From positions 21,009 to 85,008 of the forward strand of contig CAZGSL010000005.1 of assembly GCA_964528445.1 (NCBI GenBank): 64,000 nucleotides of DNA, given 5' to 3'. Source of the DNA: JAXHMM01 sp964528445. GTDB lineage: Bacteria; Bacteroidota; Rhodothermia; Balneolales; Balneolaceae. The first letter of the stretch is position 1. The number at the start of each line of letters is the position of its first letter. The notes below the pieces were generated by a model. It worked only from the letters and a program-made list of their open reading frames with translations, had not been told where the DNA came from and searched no databases. Shown piece by piece: positions 46,395 to 54,741 of this stretch. The translations under genes were made by a program, and so were the position numbers.

Positions 46395-47315
46395 ATGCTG
46401 CTCAAGACCGATTTGCTTTCGCAACTGGCCCCGCTGGAACTGCGGGCCCGCAAAATCGTGGAGGGGTTCATCTCCGGGCTCCACCGCAGCCCCTTCCACG
46501 GCTTCAGCGTGGAGTTCGCCGAACATCGTCCCTATACGCCGGGAGACGACGTGAAGCATATCGACTGGAAGGTCTACGCCAAGACCGAGCGTTTTTACAT
46601 CAAGCAGTACGAGGAGGAGACCAACCTGCGCTGCTACGTGATGCTCGATACCAGCAGCTCCATGTACTACAAGTATTTCGCGGACTGGACCAAGCTGCGC
46701 TACGGGATTCACTTTGCCGCCGCGCTGATGTACCTGATGCACCGCCAGCGGGACGCCTGCGGGCTGGTGCCCTTCAGCGACGAAATCGAGCATTTCATCC
46801 CGGCGAAGTCGTCCTACACCCATCTCCGCCAGATCTTCGCCCTGATGGAGAATCTCCTGGAGGAGGAAGAGGAGGGAGCCGGAAAGGAGCGGAAGACCTC
46901 CTCCGCGAAGGTGATCCACGAGATGGCCGAGCGGCTCAACCACCGCAGCCTGGTGATCGTGGTCACCGACCTCTTTGAGAACGTGGACGGCCACGACAAC
47001 CTGATCTCCTCCCTGAAACACCTGCGTCACCGCAAGCACGAGGTGCTGCTGTTCAACGTGATGGAGAAGAAGAGCGAGCGGGACCTGGATTTCCCGGACC
47101 GCCGCTACCGTATGCAGGACATGGAGACGGGTTCGGAGATGGAGGTGATTCCCGCGCAAGTGCGCGAGGATTATAAAAAGAAGGTGGAAGAGTACGTTCA
47201 GCGGTTCAGGATGGCCTGCAGCGAATCGCAGATCGATTTCGAGCAGCTTGACACCCAGCAGGATTTCGACCTGGCGCTGCTGGCCTACCTCAACAAGCGC
47301 AAGAACCTCGGCTGA
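46395..47315 (+). CDS. DUF58 domain-containing protein
   Basis: This 306-residue protein (ATG 46395; a TTG four codons earlier is possible) has the DUF58 signature RPYTPGDDVKHIDWKVYAKTERFYIKQYEEET followed by a von Willebrand A-like fold with a MIDAS-type DTSSSM (about 86-91) and VVTDLFEN. DUF58 proteins usually accompany a MoxR AAA ATPase; no MoxR gene is visible here, so its partner must be elsewhere. The gene is divergent from the amidinotransferase and convergent with the SDR gene. The biochemical role of the family is unsettled. Confidence 0.88.
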   Translation: MLLKTDLLSQLAPLELRARKIVEGFISGLHRSPFHGFSVEFAEHRPYTPGDDVKHIDWKVYAKTERFYIKQYEEETNLRCYVMLDTSSSMYYKYFADWTKLRYGIHFAAALMYLMHRQRDACGLVPFSDEIEHFIPAKSSYTHLRQIFALMENLLEEEEEGAGKERKTSSAKVIHEMAERLNHRSLVIVVTDLFENVDGHDNLISSLKHLRHRKHEVLLFNVMEKKSERDLDFPDRRYRMQDMETGSEMEVIPAQVREDYKKKVEEYVQRFRMACSESQIDFEQLDTQQDFDLALLAYLNKRKNLG

Positions 47316-47320
47316 GGGCC

Positions 47321-48115
47321 TCAGGTCACCTCGGAGCGGCGCAGAATCCAGTTGAGCAGCCGGGGGGCAAAGCGTTTAAGGTAGACCGCCAGCAGTTCCG
47401 TGCCCCCAATGTAGATTTCGGGTTTGCCGCGGGCCAGCTTGGGGAGCAGCTTCTCGGCGAAGGCTTCGGGGGTCATGCCCTGTTCCTGTCCCCTGCCCAT
47501 CTCCCCGTGCCGGCTGCCGTCGCCCTCCAGGGCTTTGACGGTAACCTGCGTTTTCACGTAGCCCGGGCAGACAAGGGTGACCTGCAGCCCCTCTCCGTGC
47601 ACCTCCTGGCGCAGGCAGTCGAACCAGCCGTGCAGGGCGTGCTTGGAGGCGGCGTAGGTGGAGCGCAGGCGGGTGCCGAACTTGCCCATCACGCTGCTGG
47701 TCACCACGATGTGCCCTTCGCCCCGTTCCAGCATATGGGGCAGCACGGCCTTGGTGAGGGCCACCGTGCCGAAGAAGTTGATCTCCATGACGCGGCGTAT
47801 CACCTCCATCTGCGCCTCCACGGCCAGGGAGCGCTGGCTGACGCCCCCGTTGTTGAAGAGCAGGTCGATCCGGCCGAACAGCCCGATCGCTTCCCGCGCT
47901 TTCCCGGGCAACGCCTCCGTCTCGGCCAGGTCCAGCGGCAGCACGCGGATGCTTTCGGGATCTCCCGCGCAGTTCTCCTTCACCCGCTCCAGCTCCTCCC
48001 GGCGCCGGGAGGAGAGGATGAGCCGCGCGCCCCGCCTGCTGAACGCGTAGGCGAGGGCCTCCCCGATGCCCGAGGAGGCACCGGTGATCCAGGCGATTTT
48101 TCCTTCGTATGCCAT
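47321..48115 (-). CDS. Short-chain dehydrogenase/reductase
   Basis: This 264-residue classical SDR has the cofactor motif TGASSGIGEALA (11-22), an NNGG segment and the catalytic Ser/Tyr/Lys with YAASKHAL near 154. The Arg-containing loop after the Rossmann motif (SSRRREEL) favours NADPH. A C-terminal hydrophobic and basic segment (LLAVYLKRFAPRLLNWILRR) resembles membrane-associated members such as DHRS7/11beta-HSD-like enzymes. The substrate is unknown. It is convergent with DUF58 and divergent from the response-regulator gene. Confidence 0.85.
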   Translation of the reverse strand: MAYEGKIAWITGASSGIGEALAYAFSRRGARLILSSRRREELERVKENCAGDPESIRVLPLDLAETEALPGKAREAIGLFGRIDLLFNNGGVSQRSLAVEAQMEVIRRVMEINFFGTVALTKAVLPHMLERGEGHIVVTSSVMGKFGTRLRSTYAASKHALHGWFDCLRQEVHGEGLQVTLVCPGYVKTQVTVKALEGDGSRHGEMGRGQEQGMTPEAFAEKLLPKLARGKPEIYIGGTELLAVYLKRFAPRLLNWILRRSEVT

Positions 48116-48333
48116 GGTGGGGTGCCTGTTTGGGGTGTGTTCCCGTCCGGGAGGCGGGCCGGACGCTGGTCCGCTCCCCGCCGCCGGTTCCGTGAGCCAA
48201 GATGCGGAATAGCCTCCGCACAGGCAAGGGGGGTAATGAATCCTATGGGAATTTTCCTATCTTTCTCCCGCTGAGCGCCGCATTCGGGTCTCCGGAATCG
48301 CCGGAGCCGATCCTCCAACGAACCGTTTTTCCT

Positions 48334-49038
48334 GTGAAACCCCGACACACCATACTCCTGGTAGAGGACGAAGAGGAGCCGGCGGAGATGCTGGCCAACT
48401 TCCTGGAGATGAACGACTACCGGGTGCTGGTCGCCCACGACGGGGAGGAGGCGCTCTCCCTCATCGAGAAGCACGCCGGCGACATTCACCTGGCGGTGCT
48501 GGATATCATGGTGCCGAAAGTGGACGGCAGGGAGATCTGCCGCCGCATCCGCGAGCACCCCGTGCTGTCGGATATCCCGGTGATCTTCCTGACGGCGAAA
48601 GACGAGGAGCAGGACGAAATCGAGGGACTGGAGCTGGGGGCGGACGACTACATACCCAAGCCGGCCAGTATGAAACTGGTAAAGGCGCATGTGGAATCCC
48701 TTCTGCGCCGCCAGAATCCCAAAACGGCCAACTGGCTGCAGTACGGGGAGGCCTACCTGGACACCGACGGGAAGGAGCTCTTCGTGGACGACGAAAAGGT
48801 GGAGCTGACCTCCACCGAGTACACGCTCCTCGAACTGCTGTTCCAGCATCCCAGGCGGGTCTTTACGCGCCAGGAGATCCTGAAGCACATCACCGAGGAG
48901 GGGAAATACGTCTTCGACCGAACGGTGGACGTGCATATCAAGAACCTGCGGCTCAAGATGGGCGACGCCGGGGGACTGATCAAGACCTACCGGGGCATCG
49001 GCTACGGAATGAACCGCGAGCGCATCAAACCCGCCTGA
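48334..49038 (+). CDS. OmpR-family response regulator
   Basis: This 234-residue protein starts at GTG 48334, giving a receiver that begins KPRHTILLVEDEEE; codons further upstream are not conserved. The receiver (1-120) has the acidic DE pair, phosphoacceptor Asp in VLDIMVP (about 54), and TAKDEE and Lys at their normal sites. The C-terminal winged-helix DNA-binding domain (about 135-232) includes LTSTEYTLLELL and RTVDVHIKNLRLKMG. It is followed by its histidine kinase ten bases downstream. Confidence 0.93.
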   Translation: MKPRHTILLVEDEEEPAEMLANFLEMNDYRVLVAHDGEEALSLIEKHAGDIHLAVLDIMVPKVDGREICRRIREHPVLSDIPVIFLTAKDEEQDEIEGLELGADDYIPKPASMKLVKAHVESLLRRQNPKTANWLQYGEAYLDTDGKELFVDDEKVELTSTEYTLLELLFQHPRRVFTRQEILKHITEEGKYVFDRTVDVHIKNLRLKMGDAGGLIKTYRGIGYGMNRERIKPA

Positions 49039-49048
49039 CCGCTCCCCC

Positions 49049-50443
49049 ATGAGTATCCGCTCCAAACTCGCCTGGACCTTCATCCTGCTGCTGATCTTCG
49101 GCATCACCGCCATCAGCAGCTATTCGATTCTTTTTATTCGCGACTACATGCTGGAGGAGGGCAAGCGGGAGATGCAGCGTGAGACGCGCTGGCTTCGGGT
49201 GACCGTGGAGAATATGGCGGACGACGAGGCGTTTGAGCGCCGTTTCCGGGAAGCGGCGGAGATCTCCGGGTACCGGCTCGCCCTCTACGGAGAGGAGGGG
49301 GAGCTGGTGCATGCCTGGCCCGACAGCGCCTCTCCCCGGCTGCCGCTTCGGCTGGAGGAGTCGATCCGCGTGAGCCTGGACAGCCGCGGGGGGATCCCCC
49401 TGCTGCCCGAGCGCCCCGAATCGGAGTACCTGGTGAGCATGGCGCGCATGGACAGCAGCGCGGGCGGGGCCCGCTACATACGCGCCAGCCAGCTCAAGGA
49501 CGATCTCTACGCGCCGATCCGCACCATCCGCTGGATCATCTACTACGGGATGTTCATCTCCATCGGGCTGGTGATCCTGGTGAGCATCTGGATGGCGCGC
49601 TATCTTACCCGGCCCATTACGCAGATCAAGGACGCCGCCCGGGCTATCGCGGGCGGCGACACCAGCCGGCAGATCGACCTGGAGCGGGGGGACGAGTTCG
49701 GCACGCTGGCCAAATCCCTCAACCGGATGGCCTCCCGGCTGCGGGCCGACACCGAGCAGATCAAGCGCTACGCGGAGAAGCAGCGGCAGTTTTTCGCCGA
49801 CATCACCCACGAAATCCGCAATCCCCTCCACAACATCACCGGCGCCCTGGAGATGCTGGAACTGGAGGACCTCCCCGGCGAAGAGCGCCGGAAGTACCTG
49901 CGCACCGCACGCAAGCAGACCGAACGCATCTCCCGGCTCTTCAAGGACCTGCTCACCCTGCAGCGCTACGACTCCGACGAGAATTTCATCGAGCGGAAGA
50001 CCTTCGACCTGGCGCCGATCGCCGGGCACATGGCGGAGTGGTACGGGGACCGGGCCGCCGAGAAGGGGATCGACCTGCAGGTGGACACCCACTCCTGCCT
50101 GGCGACGGGCGACCCCGGCAAGATCGAGCAGGTGATCGACAACCTGGTCTCCAACGCCGTCAAGTACACCAATGAAGGGAGCATCTCGCTGAGCTATTCG
50201 AAAGAGGACGGCGAGGTGGTGGTGGAGGTGGAGGACACCGGCATCGGCATTTCCGGGGAGCACCTTCAGCGGCTGTTCGACCGGTTCTACCGGACCGACA
50301 AGGCGCGCTCGAGGGACAAGGGAGGAACGGGACTGGGTCTGGCGGTGGTCAGGAGCATCCTGGACGCCCACAGCACCGAGATCGAGGTGGAGAGCGAGCC
50401 GGGGAAGGGGACGAGATTTTGGTTTACTCTGTCGGGGGCGTAA
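49049..50443 (+). CDS. Membrane sensor histidine kinase, partner of the OmpR-type regulator
   Basis: This 464-residue kinase has two membrane helices (about 9-32 and 165-187) enclosing a small periplasmic sensor domain, then HAMP (about 188-240), HisKA with the H-box FFADITHEIRNPLHNITGA (His about 255) and HATPase_c with N-box DNLVSNAVKYT, DTGIGI and GGTGLGLAVV. The stimulus is unknown; the short extracytoplasmic domain and an adjacent envelope lipoprotein point to an envelope signal (inference). Confidence 0.94.
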   Translation: MSIRSKLAWTFILLLIFGITAISSYSILFIRDYMLEEGKREMQRETRWLRVTVENMADDEAFERRFREAAEISGYRLALYGEEGELVHAWPDSASPRLPLRLEESIRVSLDSRGGIPLLPERPESEYLVSMARMDSSAGGARYIRASQLKDDLYAPIRTIRWIIYYGMFISIGLVILVSIWMARYLTRPITQIKDAARAIAGGDTSRQIDLERGDEFGTLAKSLNRMASRLRADTEQIKRYAEKQRQFFADITHEIRNPLHNITGALEMLELEDLPGEERRKYLRTARKQTERISRLFKDLLTLQRYDSDENFIERKTFDLAPIAGHMAEWYGDRAAEKGIDLQVDTHSCLATGDPGKIEQVIDNLVSNAVKYTNEGSISLSYSKEDGEVVVEVEDTGIGISGEHLQRLFDRFYRTDKARSRDKGGTGLGLAVVRSILDAHSTEIEVESEPGKGTRFWFTLSGA

Positions 50444-50488
50444 TGCAGCCGGGCATCTCCCGTTGGAAGAACGAATCCGGGAATAGCT

Positions 50489-50986
50489 ATGAACATTATC
50501 AATCACATCAGGCCGCTCCGGGCGGGCTTGTTCCTCGCCTGTGGATTGACGCTGCTGCTCCTGCTGGGAGGCTGCGCCCCCAGCGAGGAACTGCGCAAAG
50601 AGTGGACAAAAAAGGTGGAATCGGGGGAATACGGCTGGATCGATTTCAACAGCGGGGAGACCCGGAACCTGGATTCTTATCCGCAGTCCCGCATCGAAAT
50701 GCTGCACAACACCCTCTACCCCGAGTACTCGCAGGACTGTTTTGAGCAGCTGAGGGACTATGGCGGCCGGGTATCCGTAGAGATTCATTTCCTGCTTTCC
50801 CGGACCGGTCACCCGAGCCGGTTCATAATCGTCTCGGATCGGGCGGTTGCCTGCAGCAGGGACGTCGTCGATGCCCTCCGGTCGTTTTCCCTGCTGCCCG
50901 GACGAAGAGACGGGAAGCCGGTGGTTTCGGTGGGAGAGTACACCCATACCCTCTCTCCCGCCGGAGGATACAGGGGCGGCAACTGA
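50489..50986 (+). CDS. Lipoprotein with TonB-C-like domain
   Basis: This 165-residue protein has a lipoprotein signal peptide (hydrophobic 12-27, LLLGGC with Cys about 28) and a C-terminal region resembling the TonB energy-transducer fold (YGGRVSVEIHFLLSRTGHPS, then VDALRSFSLLPGRRDGKPV, about 92-155). It follows the histidine kinase by 45 bases on the same strand, so it may be co-transcribed with the two-component system and act as accessory or target. TonB box residues and a proline-rich spacer are absent, so it is not a canonical TonB. Confidence 0.7.
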   Translation: MNIINHIRPLRAGLFLACGLTLLLLLGGCAPSEELRKEWTKKVESGEYGWIDFNSGETRNLDSYPQSRIEMLHNTLYPEYSQDCFEQLRDYGGRVSVEIHFLLSRTGHPSRFIIVSDRAVACSRDVVDALRSFSLLPGRRDGKPVVSVGEYTHTLSPAGGYRGGN

Positions 50987-51008
50987 TTCCTGGCAATCTG
51001 CCGGTCCG

Positions 51009-51113
51009 TTACCCTCCGAGGATGGAAAGCAGGATAAAGGTGATCAGGTAGATGCAGAGCAGGTAGAGGTTCCTGTTCGAGTGCGGTTGCTGTTGCTGAA
51101 ATGAAGTTCCCAT
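51009..51113 (-). CDS. Possible 34-residue membrane microprotein
   Basis: ATG at 51113 opens a 34-codon frame: a polar N-terminus with four consecutive glutamines, then one hydrophobic helix (LYLLCIYLITFILLSILGG). No strong ribosome-binding site precedes it. Short hydrophobic microproteins like this are often real but missed. The 221 bases to the right hold the hem promoter region and no other gene. Confidence 0.35.
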   Translation of the reverse strand: MGTSFQQQQPHSNRNLYLLCIYLITFILLSILGG

Positions 51114-51207
51114 GGCCAGATAATTGGACTGTCTGAGAGCAGTAGTTACGGGTGTATGAGTCGCTCCAGCCACTCCTGCTTATGTTATCGGCAAAACCCG
51201 AAAAACC

Positions 51208-51254
51208 TTGAATTGCATCTTCTTGACGCCCTGTAGTTTTATAGAACCGTTCTA
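51208..51254 (+). promoter_or_regulatory. Putative hem-cluster promoter with TAGAAC-C-GTTCTA operator
   Basis: TTG (51208-51210) and TAGTTTTA (51234-51241, seven of eight of TAnnTTTG) are 23 bases apart, slightly long for this promoter type. Directly after the -7 box is a perfect inverted repeat TAGAAC-C-GTTCTA (51242-51254), placed across the expected transcription start about 80 bases before the hemH ATG. It looks like a repressor operator controlling the heme cluster. Confidence 0.4.
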
Positions 51255-51334
51255 AATAAGCGTCACCCCCGCGCTCTTCAAACTCCCTTCATAAAGCGTA
51301 GGTTTCTTTACCTTTCTGAAAAAGCTACGTCTAT

Positions 51335-52456
51335 ATGTCGTCTGAGAAGATAAAACTTGGTATTGTACTGATGAACCTGGGGGGACCCACGGGAGAGGAC
51401 CACGTGCGCCCGTTTCTCTACAACCTGTTCCGGGATGAGGACATTATTAAAATGGGCGGGGGACGCGTGCAGGACTTTTTCGCGCGTATCATCGCCAAAT
51501 TTCGCGCGCCCTCCGTCCGTGAGGACTACGAGGAGATCAACGGCTGCCCGAAGGGATGCACGGGGAACAAACACTGCCTCAACCGCAAGAACGGGGTCAC
51601 CTCCACCTGCTGCTCGCCCATCAACAGCCTGACCGAGCGGCAGCGCAGGGCGCTGGAGAAGCATTTCAAAAGCGAATACCCGGAGATGGAGGTGAAGGTC
51701 TACACCTGCATGCGCTACTGGATCCCCTTCGCCGACCAGATCATGGACGACATGGCGGACGACGGCATCACCCACGCCGTGATGATGCCGCTCTACCCGC
51801 AGTTCTCCTGGACCACCACGGGCTCGAGCTTCCGGGACTGGGAGACCAAGAGGGATCGGAAATTCGGGGGCATCGAAAACACCCCCTGGAAAGAGTACCA
51901 GGTGAAGAACTACCACCGGAATCCCCTCTACCTGGAGGCGCTCAACGACCGCATCGACGAGGCGCTGGAGGAGCTGGATCCCGAAACGCGCGAGAAGACG
52001 CATCTCATCTTCAGCGCCCACGGCACGCCCAAGCTGGAGGTGCGAAGCGGGGATCCCTACACTGCCGAGGTCGAGCAGACCGTGGAGGCGATCATGGAGA
52101 TGCGCGGCCGCCGGGAGGACTACTGGCTGGGATACCAGTCGAAGGTGGGACCGCAGAAATGGACCCAGCCGAACACCGCCGAGCTGGTGGAGCGCCACAT
52201 CGAGTACGGCATACGGAACTTCCTGATGATTCCCGTGGCGTTCGTGACCGACCACATCGAGACCCTGTATGAACTGGGCGTGGAGCTGCCCGAGGACCTC
52301 GAGGAAGATGGCTACCATTTTGAAAACATCAAGGTCATGCCCGGCATCAACGACCATCCCAAATACATCGAAGCCCTGGCGGAGGAGGCCCTGAACAAGG
52401 TGGGCTACCTCTTCGGGACGTCGAAAAAAGCGAAATCCGAACCGGTGAACGTATAG
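51335..52456 (+). CDS. hemH: Ferrochelatase with internal cysteine-rich segment
   Basis: This 373-residue enzyme inserts Fe2+ into protoporphyrin IX. The class-typical N-terminus (GIVLMNLGGPTG), YPQFSWTTTGSS and the catalytic histidine in FSAHGTP are present. Residues 71-93 form an insertion with C71, C75, C81, C92 and C93, where most ferrochelatases have none. An internal segment of about 20 residues with four Cys ligating a [2Fe-2S] cluster is documented for Myxococcus-type ferrochelatases, so cluster binding is likely. It is the first gene of the eight-gene heme cluster; hemA follows three bases downstream. Confidence 0.94.
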   Translation: MSSEKIKLGIVLMNLGGPTGEDHVRPFLYNLFRDEDIIKMGGGRVQDFFARIIAKFRAPSVREDYEEINGCPKGCTGNKHCLNRKNGVTSTCCSPINSLTERQRRALEKHFKSEYPEMEVKVYTCMRYWIPFADQIMDDMADDGITHAVMMPLYPQFSWTTTGSSFRDWETKRDRKFGGIENTPWKEYQVKNYHRNPLYLEALNDRIDEALEELDPETREKTHLIFSAHGTPKLEVRSGDPYTAEVEQTVEAIMEMRGRREDYWLGYQSKVGPQKWTQPNTAELVERHIEYGIRNFLMIPVAFVTDHIETLYELGVELPEDLEEDGYHFENIKVMPGINDHPKYIEALAEEALNKVGYLFGTSKKAKSEPVNV

Positions 52457-52459
52457 CGG

Positions 52460-53725
52460 ATGCCGAACAGCGCGCCAAATATCGACGAATTCAGCGCCGT
52501 GGGCATCAACCACTGGGAGGCGACCATCGAGGTGCGCGAGCGCTTCAGCCTCAGCGACGCCCAGAAACAGGCGCTTATCGAAGGGGCCTCCCGCGAGGGC
52601 ATACCCGGACTGTTCGTGGTATCCACCTGCAACCGCACGGAGATCTTCGCGCACCAGGCGGGCACCCGGGAGCTGATCCGCCTGCTGACGACCTATTCGG
52701 ACGGTTCGCTGGACGAATTTCACGAGTGCGGTTTCGAGTGCGAGGGGCTCAAGGCCGCGGAGCATCTCTTCAAGGTGGCCGTGGGACTCGATTCGCAGAT
52801 CCTGGGCGACCTTCAGATCATCAACCAGGTAAAGGAGGGCTACGAGCTGGCCTCGGAAATGGACGCGGTGTCGGGCGAGATGCACCGGCTGATGCAGCAC
52901 GTCTTCCGCGCCCACAAGCGCTCCCGGAACGAGACTTCCCTCGGGGAGGGGGCGGCCACCACCGCCTACGCCGCCGTGCAGTTCGCCATGAAGACCTTCG
53001 ACAACCTGGTCGACAAAAACATCCTGCTGGTGGGCACCGGCAAGATCGGGAAGGTGACCTGCCGCAACCTGGTGAGCCTGGGCGCGCGCCGGGTGACCCT
53101 GGTGAACCGGACGCCGGACCGCGCCGAGTTTGTGGCGGACAAATTCGACCTGGATTTCGCGCCGATCGAGGAGCTGCCGGAGCAGATCGCGGCGGCCGAC
53201 CTGGTGATCGTGGCCACGGGCGCCAGTGAGCCGGTGATCACCCCTGAGCATATGGAGACGGCCCGGAAGGACCCCTCCTTCAAGGTGCTGCTGGATCTCT
53301 CTGTGCCGCGGAACATCGATCCGGAGATCGGGGAGCTGGATTTTGTGGACCTGGCCAACATGGATTTCCTCAGCGACGTCACCGACGAGGCCTACCGCAA
53401 GCGGGAGGAGAACATTCCCCTGGTGAAGAAAATCATCGACGACGAGCTTACCGACTACCGCAACTGGCTCAGCAAGCAGAAGGTGGTGCCCACCATCAAG
53501 GCGCTGACCAACAAGTTTGACGCCATCCGCGAGGAGGAGTTCGAGTTTTTCAAGAACAAGCTGGAGGATTCCGACCGCGAGAAGGTGGAGAACCTGACCC
53601 GCCGCATCGTCAACAAGATCGCGGCCTACTCCATCGAGCACCTGCGCGACCACCACGAATCCGAGCAGGTGACCCGGGTGGTGAGCGACATGTTCAAATT
53701 GCAGGGCGACTCCGACCATGAGTAG
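52460..53725 (+). CDS. hemA: Glutamyl-tRNA reductase
   Basis: This 421-residue NADPH enzyme starts the C5 pathway by reducing glutamyl-tRNA to glutamate-1-semialdehyde. The catalytic cysteine is in VVSTCNRTE (about 55), the substrate region GLDSQILGDLQI is conserved, and the NADPH Rossmann segment reads LLVGTGKIGKV. The dimerisation domain closes the protein at normal length. The 3' end overlaps hemC by eight bases. Confidence 0.95.
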   Translation: MPNSAPNIDEFSAVGINHWEATIEVRERFSLSDAQKQALIEGASREGIPGLFVVSTCNRTEIFAHQAGTRELIRLLTTYSDGSLDEFHECGFECEGLKAAEHLFKVAVGLDSQILGDLQIINQVKEGYELASEMDAVSGEMHRLMQHVFRAHKRSRNETSLGEGAATTAYAAVQFAMKTFDNLVDKNILLVGTGKIGKVTCRNLVSLGARRVTLVNRTPDRAEFVADKFDLDFAPIEELPEQIAAADLVIVATGASEPVITPEHMETARKDPSFKVLLDLSVPRNIDPEIGELDFVDLANMDFLSDVTDEAYRKREENIPLVKKIIDDELTDYRNWLSKQKVVPTIKALTNKFDAIREEEFEFFKNKLEDSDREKVENLTRRIVNKIAAYSIEHLRDHHESEQVTRVVSDMFKLQGDSDHE

Positions 53726-54647
53726 CGCCGCCCCCCTCCGCATCGGGACGCGCGACAGCGAGCTGGCCACCTGGCAGGCCGAGCAAGTGGCGGAGGGACT
53801 CCGTGATATGGGGTCGGAGGCCGAGCTGGTATTCGTCAAATCGGAGGGGGATCTTGACCGGAGCACCCCCCTTTCGGAGCTGGGCGGAAAGGGCATTTTC
53901 ACCAAGGCACTCGACAACGCGCTGATGGACGGGGAGATCGACCTTGCCGTCCACTCTTTCAAGGACCTGCCCACGATCAATCCCCTCCCCCTGCGGGTCG
54001 CCGCCGTGCTGGAGCGGGGGGACGCCCGCGACTGCCTCGCGGCCCCGGGCGGCACGGCGTTCCTGGAGGACCGGGATTCGGAGGCCGTGATCGCGACGGG
54101 CAGCAACCGCCGGCGCGCCCAGTGGCTGAACCGCTACCCGAACCACGAGATCGCCGACCTGCGGGGCAACGTGAACACCCGCCTGGAGAAGATCGGGAAA
54201 AACGGGTGGGAGGGAGCCATTTTCGCCGCGGCGGGACTGCTCCGGATCGGCCTGGAGAAGCATATCAGCGCCTACCTGGACTGGATGGTGCCGGCCCCGG
54301 CGCAGGGAGCCGTAGCGGTCATGATCCGGGAGGGGGACGAGGAGCTCTCCGGGCTGGTCGGAAGACTCAATCACCCGGGGACCGCCCGCTGCACGAGGCT
54401 GGAGCGGGAGTTTCTGCGCGAGATGGAGGCGGGCTGCAGCGCCCCCGTGGGAGCTTATGCCCGCCTGCAGGACGGCGCCGTGCGATTCCGGGCCGTCGCG
54501 CTCTCCCTGGACGGCAGCGAACGGTTCGACTGCGAGAAGACCCTTGCCGGCACGATCGAGGGAGAGGGCACGAAAGCGGCCCGGGAGCTGCTCGACCGCG
54601 GGGCGGACCGTTTCCTGGAGGAGCTGCGCGAGCGGGAGGAGGAGTGA
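53718..54647 (+). CDS. hemC: Hydroxymethylbilane synthase
   Basis: This 309-residue porphobilinogen deaminase polymerises four porphobilinogens. The N-terminal RIGTRDSELATWQAEQV, the DLAVHSFKDLPT segment and the dipyrromethane-cofactor cysteine in MEAGCSAPVGAYA (about 240) are all present. The start overlaps hemA by eight bases, consistent with translational coupling. Confidence 0.95.
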   Translation: MSSAAPLRIGTRDSELATWQAEQVAEGLRDMGSEAELVFVKSEGDLDRSTPLSELGGKGIFTKALDNALMDGEIDLAVHSFKDLPTINPLPLRVAAVLERGDARDCLAAPGGTAFLEDRDSEAVIATGSNRRRAQWLNRYPNHEIADLRGNVNTRLEKIGKNGWEGAIFAAAGLLRIGLEKHISAYLDWMVPAPAQGAVAVMIREGDEELSGLVGRLNHPGTARCTRLEREFLREMEAGCSAPVGAYARLQDGAVRFRAVALSLDGSERFDCEKTLAGTIEGEGTKAARELLDRGADRFLEELREREEE

Positions 54648-54741
54648 CCGGGCAGCGGCGCGCGGCGAATGATCTCCCCCGGACTGGCATTGAATGAGAC
54701 ACAGGAAGATAATCCTAGGCGAGAAGAGCCGAACCGACGAT

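Noticed and set aside
45291..47159. A 622-residue version of the amidinotransferase extending antisense through the DUF58 gene
   Set aside because: The extension overlaps a real gene on the other strand; the ATG at 46184 follows a clear promoter box and gives the family's normal N-terminus.
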